Assembly: GCF_010111755.1 (NCBI RefSeq)
Contig: NC_088959.1
Span: 744,001-808,000, forward strand
Source: Nakaseomyces glabratus
Taxonomy: Eukaryota; Ascomycota; Saccharomycetes; Saccharomycetales; Saccharomycetaceae
DNA length: 64,000 nucleotides
Reading direction: 5' to 3'
Of the stretch, positions 16,681 to 28,100 are shown in pieces. The translations under genes were made by a program, and so were the position numbers. The stretch's first letter is position 1. Each line of letters opens with the position of its first letter. The notes beneath the pieces were generated by a model. The model had not been told where the DNA came from, searched no databases, and saw nothing but the letters and a program-made list of their open reading frames with translations.

Positions 16681-19605
16681 ATGGCTGCAGATACTAGTTC
16701 ATCTACATCCGCTTTCGTAACTACATTGATATTCAACGGTGTCGTTGCCGTGATATTTCTACTGCTGTTCTGGTACTTGAAACCCAAAAACAAAAGGGTC
16801 TATGAACCAAGAACCCTCACTGATATACAGACCATCTCCGAAGAAGAGAGAATAGATACCCTCGAGTACGATGACGAGAACTCCTGGCTCGGGTTCTTGC
16901 TCTCAAGACCACACTCTTTCCTAATACAGCACTGCAGCATCGACGGGTACCTGTTCCTCAGATACATCGGCATATTCGCGGGACTGTCCTTCATCTCGTG
17001 CTTCATACTGTTCCCCATACTGCTCCCTGTCAACATCACTAACGGCAACCACCTCGAGGGCTTCGAAGTGATGTCCTTCGCAAACGTCAGGAACAAGAAT
17101 AGGTTCTACGCTCACGTGTTCCTCAGCTGGATCATATTCGGCCTCTTCACCTACGTGATCTACAGGGAACTGTACTTCTACATATCGCTCAGACACTCCT
17201 TGCAGACCACCCCGCTCTACGACGGCTTGCTCTCCTCCAGAACGGTGGTCGTAACCGAGCTCTCAGACACGTACAACCAGGAAGGCGAGTTCGACAGGCT
17301 CTTCCCAAACGCCGCACACATCATCTTCGCAAGAAACCTCAAGGAGCTCCAGGACATGGTCAAGGAGCGCGACGAGACCGCCCAGAACTACGAAAAGACC
17401 CTGAACAAGCTCATCAACAAGTGCGTCAAGAAACAGAACTCCGAGAAGAAGCGCGAGAAACTGTACAAGGACGGCAAACCCAAGGACGACCTCTCCACGT
17501 ACGTGCCCCACAACAAGCGCCCAAAAAAGTGGATCAAGCACTGGCCCTTGCCAACGTTCCTCGGCGGTGAAAAGGTAGACCTCCTCACATACTCCACAAA
17601 ACAGATCGGCGACCTCAACGACAAGATCAAGGATAAACAGCAGGACTGGCAGAAGAGCGACCACCTCAACTCCGTGTTCTTGATATTCGACACACAGCTG
17701 GAGGCACAGAGGTGCTTCCAGTCGGTACCAGACATCCTAGGGTTCACAAACTATGGCAAATGCCTCATCGGCTGCACCCCAGACGACCTCAACTGGGATA
17801 ACTTGAACTTGACAAAGAAGGCCCGCTACATGAAAAGACTAACCGCTAACTCCATATTAACTGCAATGATCATATTCTGGGCCATCCCTGTCGCAGTGGT
17901 GGGTTGTATCTCAAACGTCAACTTCTTAGTCGAGAAAATACACTTCCTACACTTCTTGAACAACGTCCCAAACGTCATAATGGGCATCATCACAGGGTTA
18001 GTCCCATCGCTAGCTTTGTCCATTTTGATGTCCTTGGTGGCTCCTTTCATCAAGAAAATTGGTGAAATGAGTGGAGACATCACAAGACAGGAGACAGACC
18101 AATATTGCCAGAAATGGTACTTCGCTTTCCAGGTGTTGAACACCTTCATCGTGACCACTTTGGCTTCTTCAGCTTCTTCAACTGTAACAGCTATCATCGA
18201 TGAGCCAGGCTCGGCAATGACCCTGCTAGCAAATAATCTACCAAAGGCTTCAAACTTCTTCATCACTTACTTCCTATTGCAAGGTCTAACTATGCCAACT
18301 GGTCAACTTTTGCAAGTAGCAAACCTAATCCTGTCAAAGTTCATGGGTAGAATCCTCGACACTACACCAAGACAGAAATGGAACAGGTACAATACCTTAT
18401 CTAAGCCATCCATGGGTGTCGTGTACCCAACAGTTGAAATCTTGGTTTGCATTATGATTTCATATATTATCATTGCACCAATTTTACTTGTCTTCAGCAC
18501 AATGACTTTCCTATTCCTCTACTTCGCATACTTGTACAACTTGAACTTTGTTATGGGCTTCTCTTTTGATTTAAAGGGAAGAAATTATCCGAGGGCTTTA
18601 TTCCAAGTGTTTGTCGGTATTTATTTAAGCCAAGTCTGCTTGCTCGGTTTATTCATTATGGCTAAGGCATGGGGTCCATTGGTGTTGGAATGTTTCTGGA
18701 TTGTGGTTACAGCCTTGGCCCACATTTATATGAAATGGAGGTTCTTACCATTGATTGATGCCATTCCATTAAGCGCCATCTTGAACGCTAGAGGTAGTAA
18801 GAAGCACAGATACCCTCAAAAGGATCAAGGTTTGAAGGAAGTCAAGGGTATCGGTGAAGACATGAAGAAGCTGTTCGAAGATGATAATCATAATGGTGTG
18901 CTAAGACCAGCCACAAAGGGTGACTTGAGAAGAGCTGATTTGCTACCAGAAGATGAACTTGAATCAGACTCTGAAGGCTGCGGTGATGACATCTCAACAC
19001 TAGGTGACATGGAAGAAAGTTTGCCAAAGAATGACAGAAAGCAAAGTAATGTGACTGACGGGTCTAAATATGCAAGCACATTTGTTGGAAGCGATGAGGA
19101 CTTCAAGAAGTTGCACTATGCTGATGTTAAGGACATGAAGAAACAACAACAGAGTGGACCAGAGGTTAATCCTGAAGGAGCTGTCGTGGGTAATGCAGAT
19201 GTTGGTAAGATCTTTAGTGATCCTATGGCTATGACTGATGATCCTAATGCTTTCCCAGATAACATTTTGCCAAGTCAAGGTAAATTTAAAAGACTGGCTA
19301 ATTTCTTCGAACCTAGTAAGAGTTATCCATTCTGTAAGGTCAGAAATAGATTACCACACAGTTTAAACACCACTATTCAGTATAACCTGGATTATGCAGA
19401 AACCGCTTACACTGATCCATCAGTAAACTCTACTAGTCCTATCGTATGGATTTGTAGAGACCCTATGGGTGTATCTCAAAGACAAATCGATGAAGCACAC
19501 ATGGACAATGTACCAATTACAGATGAGTTCACAGAATATGATGAGAAGGGTAGAGCACAGTTCACCTTTAACCCACCAGACTTTATTCGCAAGGCAAAGA
19601 AGTGA
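16681..19605 (+). CDS. PHM7: Membrane protein Phm7 (CSC/OSCA/TMEM63 family)
   Basis: A 974-residue polytopic membrane protein of the calcium-permeable stress-gated / osmosensitive channel family (DUF221, RSN1 group). The N-terminal segment (residues about 10-33) is a hydrophobic helix, with two more near 95-120 and 140-165. A large hydrophilic loop with an RNA-binding-like fold follows (about 185-375). A block of closely spaced membrane segments runs from about 395 to 700, then an acidic cytosolic tail. S. cerevisiae Phm7 (YOL084W, 991 residues) has the same neighbours; it is phosphate- or stress-regulated and of unproven transport activity. The gene is a compositional mosaic: codons end mostly in G or C up to about 17,800 and mostly in A or T afterwards. 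No frameshift is seen. Confidence 0.93.
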   Translation: MAADTSSSTSAFVTTLIFNGVVAVIFLLLFWYLKPKNKRVYEPRTLTDIQTISEEERIDTLEYDDENSWLGFLLSRPHSFLIQHCSIDGYLFLRYIGIFAGLSFISCFILFPILLPVNITNGNHLEGFEVMSFANVRNKNRFYAHVFLSWIIFGLFTYVIYRELYFYISLRHSLQTTPLYDGLLSSRTVVVTELSDTYNQEGEFDRLFPNAAHIIFARNLKELQDMVKERDETAQNYEKTLNKLINKCVKKQNSEKKREKLYKDGKPKDDLSTYVPHNKRPKKWIKHWPLPTFLGGEKVDLLTYSTKQIGDLNDKIKDKQQDWQKSDHLNSVFLIFDTQLEAQRCFQSVPDILGFTNYGKCLIGCTPDDLNWDNLNLTKKARYMKRLTANSILTAMIIFWAIPVAVVGCISNVNFLVEKIHFLHFLNNVPNVIMGIITGLVPSLALSILMSLVAPFIKKIGEMSGDITRQETDQYCQKWYFAFQVLNTFIVTTLASSASSTVTAIIDEPGSAMTLLANNLPKASNFFITYFLLQGLTMPTGQLLQVANLILSKFMGRILDTTPRQKWNRYNTLSKPSMGVVYPTVEILVCIMISYIIIAPILLVFSTMTFLFLYFAYLYNLNFVMGFSFDLKGRNYPRALFQVFVGIYLSQVCLLGLFIMAKAWGPLVLECFWIVVTALAHIYMKWRFLPLIDAIPLSAILNARGSKKHRYPQKDQGLKEVKGIGEDMKKLFEDDNHNGVLRPATKGDLRRADLLPEDELESDSEGCGDDISTLGDMEESLPKNDRKQSNVTDGSKYASTFVGSDEDFKKLHYADVKDMKKQQQSGPEVNPEGAVVGNADVGKIFSDPMAMTDDPNAFPDNILPSQGKFKRLANFFEPSKSYPFCKVRNRLPHSLNTTIQYNLDYAETAYTDPSVNSTSPIVWICRDPMGVSQRQIDEAHMDNVPITDEFTEYDEKGRAQFTFNPPDFIRKAKK

Positions 19606-20326
19606 ATCATTGAGAAATAATGAAACACTTCTAGACACTCTATTCTTAAATATCCAATGATTCTTTATTTTATTCGGCCCTTTTTTGTTTTCACATTCAA
19701 TATTATTCCCACTCACTAATCATAATCATTCCAGCGAACATTTACAAATTTTATAAGATTGCACCTATACTAATGTTTAATTACTATTTTGTTTATGTCA
19801 GTAACTAGTTAATATATTCCTAATGATAATAATAATATCAAAAAAACCTTACGTGCAAAATGTCGCATATCATTTATAATTTCATGTACACTTATCAAAT
19901 TGGACTGCCTGATTAACGGGCAGCATTGATTCTGATATCGTCCAGTATAGTCAACATAGACTCACCAAAACATAAATACTAATTAATTAAAATCCGGATT
20001 TCAAAAACAAAGAAGTCTCAAACTACACCATTAATATCAGTGAATCATAGTTTAGTTAATTAGAAAACACAGCTCTTGTAACCAATATTTTTAACACAGT
20101 GGTCATAATCAATTCACTACTATTGTAGGATGACTGCTAAGATTCTCATTTATGAATCATGTGATTTAATCGTCATTGATAATACTTTAGGAAAAGGGTA
20201 TTAACCAGACACCCCTACAGTCATCTTACCATCCATTACAACATTAGCATATAAATAATCATAGTCGTGAGTGTGGTACATGAGCTAAGTATAACTACAA
20301 TAACTAGTAATCAAACTGTATAAACC
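19606..20326. other. Intergenic region PHM7-ATG19
   Basis: 721 bases, AT-rich. The only notable item is an exact 11-base match to the S. cerevisiae ARS core consensus (19967-19977, minus strand). No gene seen. Confidence 0.5.
19967..19977 (-). other. Possible replication-origin core (ACS match)
   Basis: ATTTATGTTTT on the minus strand is an 11/11 match to WTTTAYRTTTW, within a long AT-rich intergenic region. Such matches also arise by chance in AT-rich DNA, and origin consensus differs among yeasts, so this is only a candidate. Confidence 0.25.
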
Positions 20327-21475
20327 ATGGGCATTACTATAAAAACAGTAAATGGAGATCAGGTCAATGAGATCAAATTTGATGACTGCAGCTACGCATT
20401 AAAGGTCTTCCCGTTACTAACGGTGCTAAAGTATAAGATAAAGGATCTGTACAAAGAGGCGGATGTTGTATGTTACTATGATGGGCAGTCCAAACTAATA
20501 CAAAATGAAAGAGAACTGTCATTTCCTGACGGATCAACTCTAATTATAACGTTTAAGAGACAAGTAGCAACGAATTATGTTTCCACTGATGACCTAGACG
20601 CTCAGGAATATGAGATAGTCAGTGAGAAAGAAGACAATGCTCAAAAGTCTGTCAATGTTCCCGTTGTGGTCCTGGATGCTATTCGCAAGCAAGTCGATAA
20701 GATGGATACGTTCTTGAAGAAAGTAGCAAGTGAGCAACATGTTAATGAGGAGAAGTATTGCAAAATGGAACTCCCAAAATTAATTGATGCTGAAGAAGCT
20801 AACGATGTATGTGATCCGAAAGAGAAAGCGCTCGAGATATCTCATTGTTTTGAGGTTTACAAGCGATACAAGACACTTTATTACGAGACGAAGGGACAAC
20901 AGATAAACTTTTCATTCGAGGACTATTTAGACTACATACTTAAGAATACAGATCATCAACCGATCAAAGTATGCTCTCAAGCATTCGTGCACTTATCTCA
21001 AGATTATGATACGGTGACTATCGATCTTGTTACCACACCAGGAGAGTTTCCAACAAATCACCAATTGTCCGTTTCTACATCGAACTCAAATTTATTTACT
21101 ATCAATTTGAGTGGATTCTTCCCAAACACTGGAGGAACAAAAAAATTCAGATACTTCCCTGTTACCGAGGATATCAAATCGAAGCCCTTGAGTGTAGCTA
21201 TTAGCGACAAGACAACAGGCCGTATCACCATGAAAGGTAAATCTGAAGGTAATTCCCTACCAAAATTGATAAGGCTATCTACGGTGGTAGATAAAATCGA
21301 AAGTTCAATAGACCTCGACAGCATACAAGAACAGACGTCAAAATTATACGACGAAATACTGAAATATGAAACTGCAAACAAAGAGACAAGCATCATTAGT
21401 GAAGACGAATCAGCAATAAAGACAGAATCAGCGAACTGGGAAGAGTATGACTTTCTAAGCGACTCTAGTGTATGA
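20327..21475 (+). CDS. ATG19: Cvt-pathway cargo receptor Atg19/Atg34-type
   Basis: Selective autophagy receptor that carries vacuolar hydrolases (aminopeptidase I and alpha-mannosidase Ams1) into Cvt vesicles. The 382-residue product is a little shorter than S. cerevisiae Atg19 (415). It has an N-terminal region, a charged, probably helical stretch (about residues 120-170), a beta-rich Ams1-binding-type domain (about 215-320) and an acidic, Ser-rich tail. The tail ends NWEEYDFLSDSSV, where WEEY (371-374) or YDFL (374-377) could be the Atg8-binding motif and the Ser/Asp residues a phospho-regulated Atg11 site. S. cerevisiae carries two tandem receptor genes here (ATG34 and ATG19), but this window has one. 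Identification relies on synteny between PHM7 and IRA2 and on the domain and tail features. The start is the first ATG, in a good context (AAACC). Confidence 0.85.
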   Translation: MGITIKTVNGDQVNEIKFDDCSYALKVFPLLTVLKYKIKDLYKEADVVCYYDGQSKLIQNERELSFPDGSTLIITFKRQVATNYVSTDDLDAQEYEIVSEKEDNAQKSVNVPVVVLDAIRKQVDKMDTFLKKVASEQHVNEEKYCKMELPKLIDAEEANDVCDPKEKALEISHCFEVYKRYKTLYYETKGQQINFSFEDYLDYILKNTDHQPIKVCSQAFVHLSQDYDTVTIDLVTTPGEFPTNHQLSVSTSNSNLFTINLSGFFPNTGGTKKFRYFPVTEDIKSKPLSVAISDKTTGRITMKGKSEGNSLPKLIRLSTVVDKIESSIDLDSIQEQTSKLYDEILKYETANKETSIISEDESAIKTESANWEEYDFLSDSSV

Positions 21476-22123
21476 CTTCCACGAATTGAATGCTCAGCTT
21501 CATTATCACCCACATATAAATTAACTATACGCCAAATATATAAATACCAACATAGGAAAAGTAAATCATATATTCAGAACATCTGCAAAAGTTGTAATCT
21601 CAATTGCATGCATTATACGTTGTTCAATATCCTTATATTGTTGCCGTAACTACATTGCTCGACATCATAATGCCCCAGGAGTTCACCTGCACGGACATAT
21701 TCACGGAGTGGGCACAATGACGAAACAAAGGCATCCTTCACAGCACAAAAAAAAGAAAAGTAAAGGAACGAAAAAGACAATTGAAAGTAGGAAGATAATA
21801 AATGCAGATGTAAAAGAAACTGTCAAGTACTCTTTCGAATCTAGTCTGTCCATTGGGCGGTTATTTCCTAACAGCATTGTACTCAACCTGACTTTTGATA
21901 TTGTTTTTAATTCTTAATTAGACCTCGACGCTGAAAAAGAGGTGTCATTAAAAGGAGGAACTCCTAGGATCGAAAAGAAAAAAGAATCAATACAGCCCGT
22001 GCTGGTCAAGGGAAGTTAATACCATAGCAGTATCAGAAGTTAATTATCATTGAAATAAGGTACATCGTTACTAGAATAGCTAAAGCAGAAATTATAGAAG
22101 AGAACCTAAAGAAAGAAAAAAAG
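21476..22123. other. Intergenic region ATG19-IRA2
   Basis: 648 bases, AT-rich, leading into IRA2. A 69-codon frame at 21708-21917 is Lys-rich and does not look like a known protein. I leave it uncalled. No other feature. Confidence 0.5.
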
Positions 22124-25100
22124 ATGAGTTCCGATTCGCAACCTAGACCTTATATGGTTGGGTCGATGGTGAACTACCTATTCTTCAGCAGATTATTGCC
22201 ATTGCTACCAATCGAGTCCACTGCTACATCTCATGTGGAGGTTGAGGCAGAGCCATTTTTCATTTCAATTAGGGGTGTCCTGATGAAGATTGCTATCTTT
22301 AAAGATTTGAACATTGTGATAGAGAATGCACTTAATTTATTAGAGTCTATACTTGACGATGAAGATATTATATCTGGAAAGATAAAACCAGATGCAATTC
22401 AATCGAGCTTAGTGGTTGTACGATTGCTAAGTGACATTGTGGAATTCTACTGGCAATATAATGAACAAAAAAGCAACGATAAGGACGATATGAACACCAA
22501 CATAGATATTTTCGAGATCAAAAGTTTTGCTACACCAGACTTTGATCCTATGGCTAGAAAGAAATCCAATTTTGATTGGCAAAAGAAGCAACAAAATATG
22601 TCGAGTTTCTTTGTCGGATACTCAACGTCTAAGACGTGCTATCATCAAAAGCCTCCCAAAAAACTTGATGGAGATGTCATATCGAGACTTATATATACAT
22701 GTGCAAGGTTGACGTTCAATACACAAACACTTGAAGTGCTGAAGAACATAGAAAAACATTCACCCGAAGATGTTCACCAACCTAACACGTTAGACCACTA
22801 TGATGCGTATTTGAAAACAAACAATTACCCAGAATACTGTAGTAACATGGATAATACGATAAATCACATATTAAAGTTTATTGCCGCAGCAAATCCAAAA
22901 GAATATGTGAAGTTTGTGGAAACTAACGTGCAAAATCTTTTGCAAGAGAATGCTCTGGAGGCCGAAAAATACATTATAGAATATTTGGACTTATTTAGTT
23001 ATGCTTTCATTACAAAGGACTTCCTACCGACTTACCTGAAGAAGGTGAGCAGTGTGTTACATTCTTTGAAAAATCCAGCATACAGGTGCTTACTCCTTTT
23101 CTTTGCATCAGAATCACTACTATATTGGATTATGCTGCGACCTAGGGATTTTATGGGAATATATTCGGTGGTGGAAGGTCACCATCCTGGTTCAACACAT
23201 CTAGAGGTGAATAAAACCACCAGTGTTATAGCTAATGAATTATTTGAAGAAATCTACACCATGTTTAACGTCAGTTCGATTTTATCTAGTACCCAAAGCA
23301 TTAATATTTTGAATCCAATCAGATATATGGAAAGATCTGTCAGTCCGATACCTACGGAATCCAATGAATATCGAACGAAATCGCATAGAAATAGTTTCCT
23401 GGAGCGAGAAAATAGAGGACTGAAATCTTCATCTCCTGATCCATTAGAAGTACACACACCGGCCCCTCAGTTTGGTGACGTGTTCCAAGATGTACCGACT
23501 CCCATGTCTCGAACTTCTCCAGAGATTACTCTGAATGCCTCTGACTTGATAAAAAATTATCCTGCTACCGCCAGAAATATGACGTCTTCAACAGCTTCTA
23601 ATTCTTCTAGTAACTCTAAAAATTTCAACCCATTTGTCGACTTCGATACCATCAAAATACAACCTGAGAATACTAAGCCAGAAATACCTCACTTGGACAA
23701 TGTTTTAGATTTGTACACGATTCATGACCAAAGCATTGCGCTACCTCATACTTCGGTGCTGCGGTTCTTAACCACTTTAGTCATGATTGATTTGGATGCC
23801 TTCACGGAATTGAATTCGACACCTTCTAAATATTTAACAGATATCGATAAACTAACCAAAGGAACAGCTACTTCTAGAACATCGTATAGTAAATTTGATT
23901 CATCAAAACAGAAAGAGAAGAATGGCAGTATGAAACAGCTATCAAATAGTTGGAAAAAATTAACAAATTTGCAGCTGTCAAAAAAGAAAACTGTGAAATT
24001 TTTAAAAGCTCTAATTAAAAATCTAAATGGTCTTCAATATGTCTGTGACAATGCCCTCCTCGATACAATAGGATCATTATTGTGCTTGATGAATATGAAT
24101 TCAGCTCTTTCGCTTGTGGAGCCAAATCTGCCATCTGTCCTTTTTTCGCGTAGATTCTTAGTGGTTTTAGGAAAAAACTTAGATGTTGGTGAAAACTGGG
24201 ATGGTAAGCTTAATACCAGTATGATTGAATGCTTGCAAAAATATCCAAAGGTACATGGGCGTTTCTTGCTGAGCTATTTTTCATCAGCAATACGATTTGA
24301 TTATATGTCATTCTTAAACCATTTAAATTTGGAGGATGCTCTCAATTCATTTGATTTACGTAAATTGAATTTCTACACTGAAGGTTTTAGAATTTTCTTT
24401 CACTTACCCAATACAGAGTCGTTATTAAAAGCTGTAACTGAGCAGACATCAGATTTTATAAAGATATTGTTCTCCAATATTGCTGACATATTGTTAGCAG
24501 CCAACGCATATTTTGGAGATAAAGTTTCTGATATCGTTAACTCTATCTTGGATGGTACTATATTAGACGAATATGGAACGAGGAAGCATTTCACTGGCAG
24601 TACGTCCTCCGATGTATCATCCGTCAGGTCCTTCTCTCCCCTACAGAGAGGTTTTACGCCTGGGATTAGCCCATCATTTTCTGAAATTGAAAACTCCGGA
24701 CATTTGTATGCTTCCGCCGAGTCAGCTTCTCCAAGGATTTCCGATTCAGACTCAAGCCAAACTTCTCTAGAGAATAGCTCTCAAACCGAATCTCAACTAT
24801 CTCATTTAGTTGCACCTCGTCCCCATCACATTCCACCTACTTCTTCAAACTTAAGGACTTCTGTATTATCTTCTGCTGCTGTGAGAGAGAAGTCATATGC
24901 ATCTTCAGGAAGAAACGCATCAAACGAACCTACAGCAAACATTGCTGCGGCTTTAATGACGGTAACAACCTCAACTCCATCAATAACCAGCAATGCAATG
25001 AAATCAGCATATCAAAAGTCAAAGAGAAGATATTCAGATGAAGCAGCAAGACGATTTTTTAGGTTGAACATGTCAAATGTCTCCGAAAATGCATTAATGG

Positions 25101-28100
25101 ACTCCAACAGTGAACCAAATCCTGAGGCAAAATATATCATGATATCAATATTCAGCATATTCAAAACACTAACTAAATACTTCATTGTTCCCCATGATCA
25201 AAATTCGAAGTCTAGTTGGGTTTCTAAAGATTTCCGTAATATTATCAAACCAATCTTTGTCGCATTTATTAGTGAGGACGATAATTTACAGTCAAAGGCG
25301 AAATATTTTATGGATGTTTTAATCGAATTCGTAACCAAGTTCAGTGACTCTACCGAACCTTTAACCATGCAAGGTTATCATCTGATTTGTAGCTATACGA
25401 TTATATTATTTGCTGTTGGTCTATTTGACATGAAACTGGACACTAAGAAACGGGAAAGTTTACTTGACATTGTAGTCCAGTTTATGCGTGTAAGATCGCA
25501 TTTGGGAATAACTGCCGAAAAGACTAATCAGATCAACATCATTAAGGATATTGAATGTGCAACATTTCCAATGATTCTGGGCATCGTTGGTAGAGGACTC
25601 TTTGTTTCCCTATATTGCAGTAAGCCAAGTGTCCAGAAAATCTTGAAGGCAGCTTTCAGCGAGTTCCTAGAGCTATTGCAATTTCATGACAAATATGCAG
25701 AACAGCACGAAAAAAATTGGATTGACAATGTCAAGTTTATACAAGCAGTTTCTGGGGATACTCACTCCACGTCTGGCTCTGTTGCATTTCAAAGACGTGT
25801 TCGAAGAAGCATCCTTAATCACATAAAGTATCCTGATTCAATTCTCCTTGATTCATTTAAAATGATATATAGGAAATGGTACTCTCTTTCCTTGTATACA
25901 GATTACTCACATGAAGATTTGAATGATTTTAGAAGTTTTGCAGGCATCATAGCAACTTTGTCAGGTGTTCTATTTGTTGGTAATAATAGTGACAGAGAGA
26001 ACTATTCTTATCTTGAGAGTATGAAGGCTGAATTAATTAAGGATCTTGACTATTTCATTGCAATGCAATGTAAGTGGCTTAACGATACAGATTTACTAAC
26101 TAGAGAGAACTCTAAAGATATTTTGAGTTTAGAGCTACATCCTTTATCTTTCAGATTTTTATTCAAAAATTTAAGATCTAGATTACAAGAGATTTATGAC
26201 CTTGATCTTTCAGAGTGCGAACAAGAGCTAAATTTTGTTTTGTTGGAGCAAATTATTATTATATTGCGAACAATACTAAACAGAGAGGATGAAGAGAAAT
26301 CAATGCTTCTATTTTCTTCCGAGATCGTAGATTTTATTGATGAACTATGCTGCCAAGTGGAAAAAATTCCTCATACCAGTCCAAAGTATTTTAAGGGTAT
26401 TATTCAGATGTCTAAAATGTTCCGAGCCATGAAAAGTGCAGAGGGAACGTTAGCATTGATGAATCACTATCAATTGAAAAATAAGTGGCTGAAAATTGTA
26501 ACTGATTGGTTTAAGTTAACAATATCAAAGAACTATGACTTCGAGAATTTATCAAAGCCACATAGAGAAATGGATTTGAAGACTCGTGATTTGGATATTC
26601 TACACATCGATACAGCTATAGAATCATCTAGTGCAATTGCTTATCTAACTGAGAATCTTCCTCTAGAGACACCAGCATCCACGTCATCGGAAGAACTCAA
26701 GAAGTCTCAGGCATTAGTTTTTGGCCATAACTTTAATATTCTCTTCAAAGGTCTAGAAAAGACAAAGGATCCAGAACGTTTTCCTGCATCATTGAAACAT
26801 AAAATGAATGTCTTCACTGAGAATTTGATACTTTCTTTAACCAACTTATCCAATAGGAATGTCGAGGCCAGCTTACAGTTTACATTGCCAATGGGGTTTT
26901 CTAAGAATAAAAATATCCGCCTGGCGTTCTTGAAGGTTTTTATTAATATCGTCAAAAACTCAGAATCTTCTCAAACTCAATCACAAAAAGTTAGGCTTGA
27001 GGCCATGGATAAATTATTGAAATTCGCAATTAGCCACCCTAAATTATCTCTTGTAGCTGCTGCTATCTGTCCTGCAAATGATCTAGATGCCTATGCAGCA
27101 GACTTGGTTGATGGTTTCAATACCAGAAATGCTGCGCATTTAGCGGTATCTCAACTTATCGATGCAGAAATTGAGCAATCTACTAGATCTACAGATATCC
27201 TAAGAAGAAATAGTGTGGCTACTAGGGCATTATCAATGTTAGCTCGTCTCAAGGGTAACAAATATCTAATTAAGACGTTACAACCAACTCTTTTAGATCT
27301 AATAAGAAATCAAGAAGTATTTGAAGTGGAAAAATCGAAACCTCCTGGTGAAAACTATGAAAGAGACGTTGCCCTTTTCAAGAAGTATATGAATAAGATT
27401 TTGGACTCAATAACAGATTCTCTTTCATATATGCCTCCAGAGTTATTCTACATTTGCCAAGGCATCTACCAGAATGTCAAAGAAAAATTTCCAGATTATG
27501 CTTTGGTCGCTGTTGGGTCGTGTATGTTTTTGAGGTTTATTTGTCCCGCTCTGGTTAGTCCAGAATCAGAGAACCTAGTCAATACCATATCTATTAAGGA
27601 GAAAAAGTCTTTTATATCCTTGGCAAAGGTAATTCAAAATATTGCAAATGGTTCAGAAAACTATGTAAAATGGGAATCCTTGAAAGATGAATGCCAATTC
27701 TTTGATGAATGTAAAAAGAAAATATTTGATTTTCTTGCCGAGGTTTGCAGAACTGATAGGGAGCTAAAAATAAAAATTAGGACTGATCCAACGCCACTAC
27801 AGTTTGACTTTGGATTTCTACACAACTTTTTATACCAAAATGGTTTGGCTATTAGAAAGTTCTTACTAAGTAAGGATAATAATACTGAAAACTTTGAGTT
27901 CTTGAAAAATACTATACTGCTTGTGGATTCCTTACTAGGGGAATTGGGTCCTCCACGCTTACAATACTCTAGTGGGCTTCCTGATTTCGTGAGAGAAAAT
28001 GCTACTACTTATCCTCAATTATACGAATTTATGAGTAGGTACGCTTTTAAGAATGCTCATACGCTCCAAAGCGCCACTAATTTTGTTCAAGAATCAATGT

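Noticed and set aside
21708..21917. 69-codon Lys-rich frame between ATG19 and IRA2
   Set aside because: No similarity recognised, ends in AT-rich spacer, and has no supporting promoter signal.
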